Of a stretch of 28,065 nt of DNA, positions 1 through 9,169 are shown in pieces. The notes under the pieces were generated by a model that saw nothing but the letters and a program-made list of their open reading frames with translations, made no database searches and had not been told where the DNA came from. This DNA is from Heterostelium multicystogenum. Taxonomy: Eukaryota; Evosea; Eumycetozoa; Acytosteliales; Acytosteliaceae. The stretch lies in the NCBI GenBank assembly GCA_003667245.1, contig RCNN01000301.1, positions 1 to 28,065 of the forward strand. Reading direction: 5' to 3'. Position numbers and translations under genes: made by a program. Within the stretch, counting starts at the first letter, position 1, and the number at the start of each line of letters is the position of its first letter.

Positions 1-644
1 GGTGCATCGTTTTTCAGGCTGGTGGCGTACAGCGCATCGAACACCATGGCTTCGGTAGGGCACAGCTCTTCGGCGCCACCTGCCAACATCAGCGGCAGGC
101 GGCCGAACTTGATGGCCTCATAGGCGTAGCCGATGCCCTGGCTGCCGCTGGTGCACGCGCTGGAGGTGGGGATCAGCCGGCCGGTGAGGCCGAAGAAAAT
201 GCTGATATTCGCTGCCGTGGTGTGGGGCATCATTCGCACGTAGGAGTTGGCGTTCAGCCCCTCGGCCACCGAGTTCAGCAGCATATTGCCGAAGGCCTTG
301 ATCTCGTCGGTGCTGCCGGTGGACGAGCCACAGGCCACGCCCATGCGCCCGTCCTTGATCGACTCGTCGCCCAGCAAGCCGGCGTCTTTGAGCGCCTGCT
401 CCGCCGCCCATACCGCCAGCCGGGAAACCCGGCCCATGCTGCGCAGTTGCTTGCGGGTCCAGTGGGCGGGCACCACGAAATCATCGATCGGCCCGGCCAG
501 CCGGGTGTTCAGTTCGGTGAAACGGTCCCACTCGTCCATGCGCCGGATGCCGCTGCGGTTGGCGCGGAAGTTGGCGGCGATGGTTGCCCAATCGCTGCCC
601 AGGGACGTAACGCCGGCCATGCCGGTGACCACCACGCGTTTCAT
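1..644 (-). CDS. Beta-ketoacyl-ACP synthase (FabF-like), C-terminus outside window
   Basis: Condensing enzyme of the aryl polyene type II system: it would extend the ACP-bound chain with malonyl-ACP. The frame is open without indels from ATG at 644 to the left edge, giving the first ~214 residues of a ~400-residue family. The N-terminus reads MKRVVVTGMAGVTSLG, typical of KAS I/II. The nucleophilic cysteine lies in TSSACTSGSQG, preceded by the usual MMPHTTAANIS segment. The two active-site histidines lie beyond the edge. The start overlaps the ketoreductase stop (TGATG, one shared base), so the gene is translationally coupled. Which of the cluster's ketosynthases is catalytic at which step cannot be told from this piece. 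Confidence 0.9.
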   Translation of the reverse strand, partial: MKRVVVTGMAGVTSLGSDWATIAANFRANRSGIRRMDEWDRFTELNTRLAGPIDDFVVPAHWTRKQLRSMGRVSRLAVWAAEQALKDAGLLGDESIKDGRMGVACGSSTGSTDEIKAFGNMLLNSVAEGLNANSYVRMMPHTTAANISIFFGLTGRLIPTSSACTSGSQGIGYAYEAIKFGRLPLMLAGGAEELCPTEAMVFDALYATSLKNDA

Positions 645-1372
645 CAGCACAGGCCTCCATTCACGGCCAGCACTTGGCGGGTGATGTAGCCGGCCTCTGC
701 CGACATCAGGAAATTCACCGCCCCGGCGACTTCTTCCGGCGTGCCCATGCGCTGGGCCGGGATCATTTTCATCAGCTCTTCCACCGGTACGTTTTCATCG
801 AGCATCGCGGTGTCGATCAGCCCGGGGGCCACGCAGTTGACGGTGATCTTGCGCTTGCCCAGCTCGATGGCCAGGGCCTTGGCGGCGCCGATCAGGCCGG
901 CCTTGGACGCGCTGTAGTTGACCTGGCCGCGGTTGCCGATCAGCCCGGATACCGAGGTGATGCACACGATCCGCCCGGCGGCGCGACGACGAATCATCGG
1001 CATCATCACCGGGTGCAGCACGTTGTAGAAACCGTCGAGGTTGGTGCGCATCACCACGTCCCAATCGTCTTCCGACAGCGCTGGAAACGCGCCGTCGCGC
1101 GTCAGGCCCGCATTGAGCACCACGCCGTAATACGCGCCATGGGCTTCCACGTCGGCTTCAAGGATCTCCTTGCAGCTGGCGCGGTCCGCCACATCGAATT
1201 GCAACACCCGGGCCTTGCGACCCAGCGCTTCGATTTCGACCTGCACCGCATCCGCCTCGGCACGCCCGCTGCGGCAGTGCAGCACGATGTCGTGCCCGGC
1301 CTGGGCCAGGCGCACAGCGATAGCGCGGCCGATGCCACGGCTGGAGCCGGTCACCAATACGGATTCAGTCAT
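644..1372 (-). CDS. 3-oxoacyl-ACP reductase (FabG-like SDR)
   Basis: NADPH-dependent ketoreductase that would reduce the beta-keto group after each condensation in polyene synthesis. It is 242 aa, the usual FabG length, with no indels. Visible SDR features: cofactor loop TGSSRGIG (residues 8-15), NAG at 87-89, Asn111, Ser140 in ITSVSG, and Tyr153/Lys157 in NYSASK. It ends in VNGGLC, as FabG proteins often do. It is probably the cluster's dedicated reductase (ApeQ type) rather than housekeeping fabG, because it sits between a dehydratase and a ketosynthase. Its ATG shares four bases (ATGA) with the stop of the upstream dehydratase. Confidence 0.92.
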   Translation of the reverse strand: MTESVLVTGSSRGIGRAIAVRLAQAGHDIVLHCRSGRAEADAVQVEIEALGRKARVLQFDVADRASCKEILEADVEAHGAYYGVVLNAGLTRDGAFPALSEDDWDVVMRTNLDGFYNVLHPVMMPMIRRRAAGRIVCITSVSGLIGNRGQVNYSASKAGLIGAAKALAIELGKRKITVNCVAPGLIDTAMLDENVPVEELMKMIPAQRMGTPEEVAGAVNFLMSAEAGYITRQVLAVNGGLC

Positions 1373-1830
1373 GGCGTGGTGTCCTTCGATTCATCTAAAT
1401 AGTTGGCCGCCTGGGGCGGTCGAAATACGTTCAAGCGCGCGCTGGCCTGGATGCCGTGACCGGTGAGGTGGCATTCGAACACACCCATGCCGTTGTCGTC
1501 TTCCAGGGAGCGCAGGCCGTGGATGGTCAGCTCGGTGCCTGCGGGAAAGTGCTCGACGTTGCACTCGAACTTGCGCGTGCCCAGCAGGAAGCCCAACTCC
1601 ACGGCTTCACCTTTCTGGCGCGCACGGCAACCGGCGTAGGCGGCGACGCTTTGCGCCATCAACTCAATGCCGACCCACGCAGGCAGGCTGCCGTCGGCGC
1701 GGTTGAAAAGACCGCCGGGCTTGACCGTCAGGCGGGTCTGGATCTGTTCTTCATCAAAGCTCAGGACCTGATCGATCAGGATCATGTCACCGGCGTGGGG
1801 CAGCAGTTCGGCGAGCGGCCAATCAGTCAT
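1369..1830 (-). CDS. 3-hydroxyacyl-ACP dehydratase, hotdog fold (ApeP-like)
   Basis: Removes water from the beta-hydroxyacyl-ACP to make the trans double bonds of the polyene. It is 153 aa. The N-terminus has the catalytic-histidine segment LLPHAGDMILID (His12), and the hotdog helix has WVGIELMAQSVAAYAG (Glu56), the H/E pair of this dehydratase family. Start choice: ATG at 1830 overlaps the corrected stop of the upstream ketosynthase by ATGA, as elsewhere in the operon. As sequenced, one extra base upstream makes the ketosynthase frame run into this gene and gives a false 541-aa fusion. The 3' end overlaps the ketoreductase start by 4 bp. Confidence 0.88.
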   Translation of the reverse strand: MTDWPLAELLPHAGDMILIDQVLSFDEEQIQTRLTVKPGGLFNRADGSLPAWVGIELMAQSVAAYAGCRARQKGEAVELGFLLGTRKFECNVEHFPAGTELTIHGLRSLEDDNGMGVFECHLTGHGIQASARLNVFRPPQAANYLDESKDTTP

Positions 1831-2994
1831 GGGGCGTCTCCGATAATCAGGCTGACGTTGTTGCCGCCGAAGGCAAACGAATTGCTCATCAGGCAGCGTT
1901 TTTTCCAGGGCGTCGCCGGGCGACGCCCACTTCAGTACGGGCAGGTCGGGGTCCGCCTGGCCATCCCAGACATGCGGCGGCACTACGCCTTCTGCCAGGC
2001 TCAGCCAGCAGAACGCCGCTTCCAGCGCGCCGGCGGCGCCCAGGGTGTGGCCGGTCATGGGTTTGGTCGAGGAGCAGGCTACGCCGTCCGGGAACAGGGC
2101 CGCGACCGCCAGGCTTTCCATGGCATCGTTATGTTGGGTAGCGGTGCCGTGCAGGTTCAGGTAACCGATTTGTCCGGGTGCCAGTTGTGCGCTGGCCAGG
2201 GCCTTGCGCATCGCTTGCAACGCACCCTTGCCGGTAGGCTCGGGGGCGGAAATATGGTGGGCGTCGCAACTGGCACCACTGCCCAGCAGTGCGACCGGCG
2301 CCGGGGTTTTGCTCATCAGGAACAACACGGCGGCTTCGCCGATATTGATGCCGTTGCGGTTCAGCGAAAACGGATTGCAGCGCTCTGCCGAAACCGCCTC
2401 CAGCGACGAAAAACCATTTAGGGTCAGCTTGCACAGCGTGTCGACGCCACCGCAGATCACCGCATCGCACACGCCCAGGTCCAACAGGCGTTCGGCACTC
2501 ATCAGCGCTCGTGCGCTGGAGGTGCAGGCGGTGGAAATCACGTAGGCCGGGCCGCTCAGTTGCAGCCAGTCGGCGAGGAAATCGGCCGGGGCGCCAAGCG
2601 CCTGTTGCTGATAGTCGTAGTCGGCGGGGAACTGGTTTTCCCGCAGATAGTGGGCGATGCCACGGCTGGCTTCATCGATGCCCGAGGTGCTGGTGCCGAG
2701 CACGATGCCAATGCGCGACGCGCCGAACGTCTGGATCGCTTGCCGGATCTCGTCGTCAATCTGCAACGCGGCTTCCAGCAGCAACTGGTTATTGCGGCTG
2801 CGATGGGATTCCAGCCCGGGCGGTATCGCCGCCAGTTCACCGTGCACAGCGGCCACCGGCAACACACGCTCCGGCACCCAGCCGCTTTCGGCGCGCATGC
2901 CGGAGCAGTCGCCGGCAAACAGGCTGCGGCTGACTTCGCGCTTGTCGCGGCCCAGGGCGCAGATCACGCCGAGGGCATTGAGGTAGGCGCTCAT
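1827..2994 (-). CDS. Beta-ketoacyl-ACP synthase (ApeO-like), one frameshift
   Basis: Main condensing enzyme candidate, 388 aa after correction. The Cys-His-His triad is complete: Cys157 in STACTSSA, His282 in LHGTATQHND, His316 in KPMTGHTLGAAGALE. The frame is broken by one extra base in a run of six T at 1899-1904. Removing it restores the family's C-terminal glycine-rich segment, SNSFAFGGNN, followed by a stop at 1827 that overlaps the dehydratase start by ATGA. Without the correction, the protein would lose this conserved end and fuse to the dehydratase. The start ATG at 2994 overlaps the lipoprotein stop by 4 bp. The type of ketosynthase is well supported; its partner, the chain-length-factor-like protein at 14504-15225, is inferred from APE clusters. 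Confidence 0.9.
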
Positions 2995-3474
2995 CGGGCA
3001 GCCCCTAGCGGCGAGATGTGGTAGGTCAGGTGTTGCCCGATCACGTCCACGCGAAACACCAGGGAGGAGTGATAGGTGATCTTCCAGTGGGACGGCAGGG
3101 TGCGGATCAGGTCCATTTCCTGGGTCCCGGGGTACAGCCTGGAAACTTCATCCGCCGAGGTCAGGGCGAACAACAGCGCGGCAAACAGTTCACGCGCCTG
3201 GGGGATTGGGCGGCAGCAGACCGTCGGCCTGCCAGGCGCCATTGATCAGCATCTGCCGAGCCTGGGGAATGCCCAGCGGGTCCATCATCGACCAGCGAAT
3301 CCCGCCGCCTTCGCGCTGCATCACCAGCAACCAGTCCTGGCGTTGGCCATCCTGTTCGCGCTGCACATGCAGTTGCAACGGCAGGCTCAGCACCGGGGTT
3401 TTCGACGGCAACGGCGGCTGGCTGGCGCACGCGCCCAGCAGCAACAGGCAGCCGATCAACAGCATTCGGATCAT
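2991..3474 (-). CDS. DUF3261-type outer-membrane lipoprotein, one frameshift
   Basis: Small lipoprotein of the kind found in aryl polyene clusters, about 160 aa after correction. The N-terminus is a lipoprotein signal, a hydrophobic stretch ending in LLLGAC with the lipidated cysteine at residue 16. The frame is broken by one extra base in the G run at 3200-3204; the corrected junction reads PPNPQARELF. It probably helps receive or anchor the product at the outer membrane together with the LolA-like protein and exporter, which is inferred from context only. Both ends overlap neighbours by 4 bp (methyltransferase stop at 3471, ketosynthase start at 2994). Confidence 0.75.
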
Positions 3475-4206
3475 GTTTCAGCGCTCGCCAGAGGTTTGCG
3501 GGCGACCACGTTGACCAGGGTTTCTTCGCGCTGGCCGGCCGGTTTTGGCTGGCGCAGGCCCCAGCGCTCAAGCAGGCCGAAGTCGGTGGCGCGGCTCCAC
3601 CACAGGTACGGGTACGAGACGTTCTGCGGGCCGAACTCAAAGCCCTGCTCGCGAATCATCTCAAGGTACTCCTCGGCGCTTTTCTGCACATGCATCGGGT
3701 GACGAAACAGCCAGCGGATTACCCAGGTGTCGATATAGGCCTCGGTGGATTCGGCAAACAGCAGGTAGCCGCCCGGCTTGAGCACCCGGTAGAACTCTTT
3801 CAGGGCGCGATGCTGTTCCACCAGATGATGGAAGGTCTGGTGACAGAACAGCACGTCGACACTGGCGTCGGCCACGTCGAGGGTTTGCGCAGTCGCTGCC
3901 GATCAACTCGATGGCGATGCCCTGGCGCGCGGCTTCGGCGCGGCTCAGGTCGAGGCTGTGGGGGTCGGCGTCCAGGCCGATCAGGCGGTCGGGGGCGAAC
4001 ACCTGCTGCAGGTACTGGAACGACTTGCCCTGGCCGCAGCCGGCGTCCAGCAGCACCGGAGCAACCGGCAGCGGGTCGCTGAACAAGCTGCGCAGGTCGT
4101 TGATGGCCACGCGCAGCACATGGTGCTGCCAGGTGTGGCTGCGCAGGAACCAGAAGCCGAATTTGGTTTCTTCGACGTAGTTCTTGCTGAGGTATTGGCT
4201 GCTCAT
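3471..4206 (-). CDS. Class I SAM-dependent methyltransferase, one frameshift
   Basis: Likely methylates the aryl head group of the polyene (ApeB-like role). It is 244 aa after correction. The SAM-binding motif I is VLLDAGCGQG (residues 51-60), with the acidic end of strand 2 in LIGLDAD, and a later FYRVLKPGGYLLFAE block typical of Methyltransf_11/25 domains. One extra base at about 3891 breaks the frame; removal joins IGSD to AQTLDVADASVDVLF. The start at 4206 (MSSQYLSK) is preferred over the longer frame because it overlaps the exporter stop by ATGA and has AAGGAAG just upstream. The exact substrate position cannot be read from the sequence. Confidence 0.82.
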
Positions 4207-6521
4207 CGTTTCTTCCTTGTCCCGGACGGGGCGGCCCACGGTGCCAGCATGAAGCTGAACGCCAGCCCCAGGCTTACCGATAGCCCAAAATTACTCACCG
4301 CCGGCGTGCTGGAAATGGCCAGCAGGCCGAACGATAGCCAGGTAGTCACGGCCGCCAACAGTGTGCCCAACAGGCTCACGGCAGCGCCGCCAATTTGTTC
4401 ACGCATCAGGATCGCGTAGTCGACGCTGATGGCGGTCACCAGCAGCAGGCCGAACAGGCTGAACAACGTCAGCGGCTGCCCCAGCCAACCGAGGCTGGCC
4501 AGGCTACACAGCGCCGCCAGCAACGGCAGGGCGACGATGCGCAGGGCACCGCCGAAGCCGAACGGCAGGATCAGCAACAGTACGATCAACACGCAGGACA
4601 TCAATTTCAATTCGGCCGCGCTGATTTGCGTTGCGGCAAATACCTGGTTCAAGTCGCCGAGGCGATCCACCAACTGCACGCCGGGTAAATCCAGGGCCTG
4701 TACCCGCAGCAAGGCCGGGTTGTTCAACCTTGCAGGCTCACCATCGCTGCAACGCCACCGTCGACATTCCCCAGCCACAGTGTGCGCCACGGCTCCGCCA
4801 GTGGGCCGATCAGCGCCGCGTCGATGTCTTCGGTGGGCAGTGACTGCAACTGGCCAACTCGGCTTGCAGGGAGGCGGCTGGTACGCCGAGGTCCAGCAAT
4901 GGCTGCCAGTACTGCGGCAGTTGGTTCAGGGCTTCACGCAGTTGCTGTTGCTCCGCCGGCGCGCTGACCAACTGGTTGAGCGCCAGGTAGCCCTGGAGCT
5001 TGTCCATGTTCACCAACTGATCCAGACGCTGACTCAGCGCAGCCTGGCGCTCCAGCAATTGCGGTTGATTGTCCGCCCGTACCAGAAAGAACTGGCTGGT
5101 GGGCTGGAACCCGGTAATCCGCGCAACGGCCTGGGCTTCCTGCAGCAACTGCGGTGGCGCACCGATCCACTGGCGGATATCGTTTTTGCTGTTCAGGTGC
5201 CACAGCCCACCGGCGCAAAACACCAACACCAGTATCAACAACACCGGGCTTGGCAGGCGCTTGAGCAGCGACTCGCGCACGCTCAGCAGGAACTCGGCAA
5301 TGCGCAGCGGCCATTGCGCCGGGCGCAGCTCGACGCCTTTGAGCAAGGCCGGCAACAGGCACACGGCCGACAGGTAAGCGCCCACCAGACCGGCAGCGGA
5401 GAACACCGCGATTTGCGTCAGCGCCGGGAACGGCGTCCACGCCAGGGCCAGGTAACCGATGCAACTGGTGGCCAGGCTCAGGCTCAGGCCCGGCAAGGTC
5501 AGGCGCAAGGCCGGCCAACTGCGCCAAGGGCTCATGCTCCAGCTCTTGGACAGGTAATGCAGCGGGTAATCCACCGCCACGCCGATCAGGCTCGAGCCCA
5601 GCACCAGCGTGATCACATGCATATGCCCGAACAGCGCCACACAGGCCACCGCACCAAACAGCATGCCCACCAGCACCGGCACGAACGCCAGCAACACCCG
5701 CCAGCGGCGGAACGCAAGCAGCAGCAATAACAGGATGCCTACCGTCGCGCCGCCGCCGACCCAAGTGATTTCCCGCGTGGCCTGCTGCTGACCATTGGCT
5801 GCATACAGCAGGCCGCTTGCGGCGAGCAATTGCGCGCCTTGCTGGTCGGCCTGCTCGCGGCTGGCCTTGAGCAGGTCAGCCACTTGCAGCGGCAGTTTCA
5901 TGTCGAAGGCATTGCCGGTGGTGCGGGGCCCGCAGCAGTACCCAGCTTTTGCCGTCGGCATCGGCGATCAGCGCGCCGCTGCCGATATCCAGCTGCACCG
6001 AACCGTGTTGCGGCTGGCTGTTCTGGATGCGCCCGGTGAGGCCCAGCCAATCGTCCTGGCTCGGCACCAGGCTGAAGCCGGTGAACGGGTCGAACAGCGC
6101 CTGAACCCGCTGCTGAATAAACGCCTGGGGCTCGTCGATCAGTTGCTCGCGATCCTTGGCCGAGAGCATCGCCAGCCGGCCTTGCAGCAACTGCTGACGC
6201 AGGGCCGGCAGGTCGGCTTGGAGGTTCCACTGGACCTTTTCAAACAGGCCGCTGGCTTGCCAGGCTTCGCCCAATTGCGTCGCCATGGTCACGGCTTTTT
6301 GTCGGTCGGCATGCCCCACCAGCACCAGCATTTTCGCGGTTCAGCGGTTCCTGCATGCGCTGTTCGGCGCGCAGCTCCAGCGCATCCGGCGCGGTGCCGG
6401 GCACCAGTTCCATCAGGTTCGCCGACAGCGGTGCGCCATGGCGCCATTGCCAGCCCGCCAGGGCCAGCACGGCCACCAGCAGGATCAGGAACAGGCGCGG
6501 CAACCAGCGTTCACTCGGCAA
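4203..6521 (-). CDS. MMPL/RND-family exporter, four frameshifts
   Basis: Large inner-membrane exporter (COG4258-like), 772 aa after correction, expected to move the aryl polyene lipid across the inner membrane. The protein starts with a transmembrane helix (LFLILLVAVLALAGW) and a periplasmic domain. Two helix bundles follow, including VGILLLLLLAFRRWRVLLAF and VLGSSLIGVAVDYPLHYL in the first and LFGLLLVTAISVDYAILM in the second; the repeated (A)VDY motif is typical of the family. Indels: extra bases at 6331-6334 and 5925-5928, missing bases near 4852 and 4730. The start is TTG at 6521 with GGAG nine bases upstream, overlapping the LolA-like stop by 11 bp. Confidence 0.85.
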
Positions 6522-7208
6522 AGTCGTGTTGCTCCGCGTCGCTCAAGGGCTGGCTGCTGGTGCTGTCCTGCATGCGCAGTACGGTGCTGTCGCCCTGGGT
6601 TTCCAGCAGCTCGATCTTCTGCACCAGTTCGCCGCCGTCGATATTGATTTGGGTGAACACCTGCTTGAGCAGCAGCGAGCGCGGATCAACGTGAGTTTCC
6701 ACTGCTGGGCTTCGCCTTGCAGTTGCAGCTCGAAGTCACGCTGCAAGCCGCTGCTGTCGCCCTGTAACACGGCGAGGAACAAACGGTTCTGCTCGGCGCC
6801 GGCGCTCTTGTTCGGCAGCAATTGCCAGCCGTTGGCGTCACGCCGGGCGATGCCGTTGGCGCTGATGCGGTAGTCCTGTTGCAGCGGGGTTTTCAGCAGC
6901 CACAGCAGGCCGTGGTCCTTGGCCAGGACGAAGGTGCCCTTGCTGGTCAGCGGCTGCGGCAGCGCGCGCAGGTGTTTTTCCTGGATGAAGTTGCCGTGGA
7001 TCACCGACGGTTTTGCCAGCTGATCGCTGAGTTGTTGCAGGTCGAAAGCATGGGCCAGGCCTGGAATGCTTAACAACAGGATTAGCGCGGTCCTTGTGGG
7101 AGCGAGCTTGCTCGCGAAGAACCTGAGGGCGCCGAGAAGTGTCAGGCGTCTCGCGTTATCGTTGACGACCATCGCGGGCAAGCCCGCTCCCACAGGGTTG
7201 TGTGTCAT
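6511..7208 (-). CDS. LolA-like periplasmic lipoprotein carrier; REPIN inside its 5' end
   Basis: LolA-family (COG2834) carrier of aryl polyene clusters, presumably ferrying lipid product or lipoprotein through the periplasm. The signal core ALILLLSIPGLAHA is followed by FDLQQLSDQLAKPSVIHGNF, a typical LolA start. ATG at 7208 overlaps the thioesterase stop by ATGA, but a 100-bp REPIN (7095-7194) lies between this ATG and the signal core. The frame stays open through it and adds about 38 residues rich in Arg, Gly, Ala and Pro before the hydrophobic core. One missing base near 6683 breaks the C-terminal part; corrected length is 232 aa. Whether the extended n-region still supports export is unknown, and no better internal start with a ribosome-binding site is visible. 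Confidence 0.78.
7095..7194. repeat. REPIN (inverted REP pair) within the lolA-like 5' coding region
   Basis: Two REP sequences face each other. The left arm at 7095-7117 is complementary to the right arm at 7172-7194 except for one position (GAGCGAGCTTG versus GAGCGGGCTTG). The arms are separated by 54 bp. REPINs are normally extragenic; this one is read through in frame by the LolA-like gene. Confidence 0.9.
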
Positions 7209-7630
7209 GACAGCGCCCTCTCGACTGCGTCGACAAATACCTTCGGCGAGGCCAACTGCATTTCGCGACTGGCAATTTCCACCGCCACTTGCACAGTGCT
7301 GGCGCGGGTCAGGCGTTCGCCCGTGGCCTTGTCGCTGATCAGGTAATTGACCTTCAAGCGGTTCTCCCACTCCACCAGGCTGGCGCGCACGTTGATGGTC
7401 TGGCCGAAGGTCGCACCGCGCACATAGCGCAGCTGCATGTCGATCACTGGCCAGGCGTAGCCCGCTTGCAGCATAGCCGTGTAGTTGTGGCCGAGCTTGT
7501 CCAGCAAGGCGCAGCGAGCGATTTCCAGGTACTTCACGTAGTGCCCGTGCCACACCACGTTCATGGTGTCGATGTCGAAAAACGGCACGAGGATTTCAGT
7601 GTCGCAGTGCAACACACCGGGGCTACGCAT
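7205..7630 (-). CDS. Hotdog acyl-CoA/ACP thioesterase (4HBT family)
   Basis: Thioesterase of the 4-hydroxybenzoyl-CoA/YbgC type, 141 aa, no indels. The family signature is FFDIDTMNVVWHGHYVKYLEIAR, with the catalytic Asp in DIDTM and a tyrosine/histidine block following. In aryl polyene clusters such an enzyme is thought to release or edit acyl chains from ACP (ApeK-like role). Its start at 7630 overlaps the ammonia-lyase stop by 8 bp, and its stop overlaps the LolA-like start by 4 bp. The family assignment is clear; the substrate is inferred. Confidence 0.87.
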   Translation of the reverse strand: MRSPGVLHCDTEILVPFFDIDTMNVVWHGHYVKYLEIARCALLDKLGHNYTAMLQAGYAWPVIDMQLRYVRGATFGQTINVRASLVEWENRLKVNYLISDKATGERLTRASTVQVAVEIASREMQLASPKVFVDAVERALS

Positions 7631-9169
7631 GCAGCCTCCAGTGTTGCTCGGCGATGCGTTTCAGGCACAGGCGCAGTTTTCGCCTTCCAGGGGCGCGGTC
7701 TTCGATGACCGGCGGGAAGTCTTTGGCCAGTTCGATGTGCATGGCAGCCAGCGCCGGGGGCAGCGGGCGCGCGTCTTCTGCCTGAGCCCGCAGCCATACG
7801 CCCTGGTTGGCGGCGAGCAAGGTGGCGCGGCGACTTGTTCGGTCAGTTCCAGCACACGAATCGCATCGCGGGCGGCGATGGTGCCCATGCTCACCTTGTC
7901 CTGGTTGTGGCACTCGGTGGAGCGCGAGAACACGCTGGCCGGCATGGTGTTTTTCAGCGCTTCGGCGGTCCAGGCGCTGGTGCCGATCTGCACGGCCTTG
8001 AAGCCGTGGTTGATCATCGCCCGCTCGGCTGGCGCACCGGACAAATTGCTCGGCAAGCCGTGGTTGTAACGCACGTCCACCAGCAGCGCGAGCTGGCGGT
8101 CCAGCAGGTCGGCGACGTTGGCCACCAGGGTCTTGAGGCTGTCCATGGCGAACGCGATGTGGCCGCCGTAGAAGTGGCCGCCGTGCAGCACGCGTTCTTC
8201 TTCGGCGTCGATGATCGGGTTGTCGTTGGCGCTGTTGAGTTCGATCTCGATGAACGAGCGCAACCAGTTCAGGCTGTCGGCCAGCACGCCCAGGACGTGG
8301 GGCGCGCAGCGCAGGGAGTAACGGTCTTGCAGGCGATGCAGCGGCGCGGTCGGCGCGTCGATGGCCAGAATCTTGCGCAGCCAGGCGGCGACTTGCATCT
8401 GCCCCGGGTGTGGCTTGGCGGCGAACAGGCGCTCGTCGAAATGCTCCGGATTGCCTTGCAGCGCCACCACGTTCAGCGCGGTGATGCGCGTGGCCAGTTG
8501 CAGCAGGTAGTCGGCGCGGGCGAAGGCCAGGCAGGCGAGGCCGGTCATCACCGGCGGTGCCGTTCATCAGTGCCAGGGCCTCTTTCGGGCGCAGTACCAG
8601 CGGGCCCAGCCCAGCTCGCGGTGCACCTCCGACGCCTGGCGGCGTTCGCCACGGGAACATCACTTCGCGCTCACCAGACAAAGGTTGCGGCCACGTAGGA
8701 CAGCGGCGTCAAGTCCCGCTGGCGCCTTACCGAGCCTTCTTCCGGAATCAGCGGCAGCACGTCGAATTCCAGGAACGCGTGCAGGCGCTCCAGCAACTCC
8801 ACGCGCACGCCCGACACGCCATGGCACAGCGACTGCAACCGCGCCGCCAGCACCGCGCGGGTGGCTTGCGCATCCAGCAACTTGCCCAGGCCGCAGCCGT
8901 GGAACGTGTAGAGGTGGCGGGGCAGCGCTTCGACGTGCTCCAGCGGCACCGCCCACCACGCACGAGTCGCCGTAGCCGGTGGTCACGCCGTAGATCACGC
9001 CTTCCTTGTCCAGCAACGAATCCAGGAACTGCGCGCCCTTGGCGATGCGCTGGCGGTACTTGGCATCGGCTTGCAGTTGAGTCGGCGCCTGACGGTTGGC
9101 CAGGGCCAGCACGTCTTCGATGCGCAGGGGAATTTCGCCGAAGGTTACCGGCTCAAGATGCGTCGTCAT
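7623..9169 (-). CDS. Aromatic amino acid ammonia-lyase (HAL/PAL/TAL, MIO enzyme), eight indels
   Basis: Would deaminate an aromatic amino acid to an aryl acrylate that may prime the polyene. Corrected length is 514 aa, normal for the bacterial family. Visible: IYGVTTGYGDS with the catalytic Tyr60; the Ala-Ser-Gly triad that cyclises to the MIO cofactor (residues 149-151, within GSVGASGDLTPLSY); and later ELNSANDNPIID and YNHGLPSNLSG. The MIO triad appears only when two opposite indels (near 8716 and 8727) are corrected. Other indels lie near 8952, 8681, 8654, 8604, 8554 and 7829. The selectivity pair preceding GCG is Phe89-His90, not a standard TAL, PAL or HAL pair. It starts at 9169 inside the upstream acyltransferase gene (17-bp overlap). 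Substrate is uncertain. Confidence 0.88.

Noticed and set aside
1369..2994. A single 541-aa ketosynthase-dehydratase fusion protein
   Set aside because: It arises from one extra base in the T run at 1899-1904. The corrected ketosynthase ends with SNSFAFGGNN and a stop overlapping the dehydratase ATG, as in other clusters.
4429..5730. A 433-residue open frame on the plus strand
   Set aside because: It is the antisense shadow of the MMPL exporter, with low-complexity Gln/Arg/His composition and no domain.
6543..7553. A 336-residue open frame running from within the thioesterase into the LolA-like gene
   Set aside because: The part before 7208 is out of frame with the thioesterase, which is intact in its own frame; the LolA-like gene starts at the ATG overlapping the thioesterase stop.
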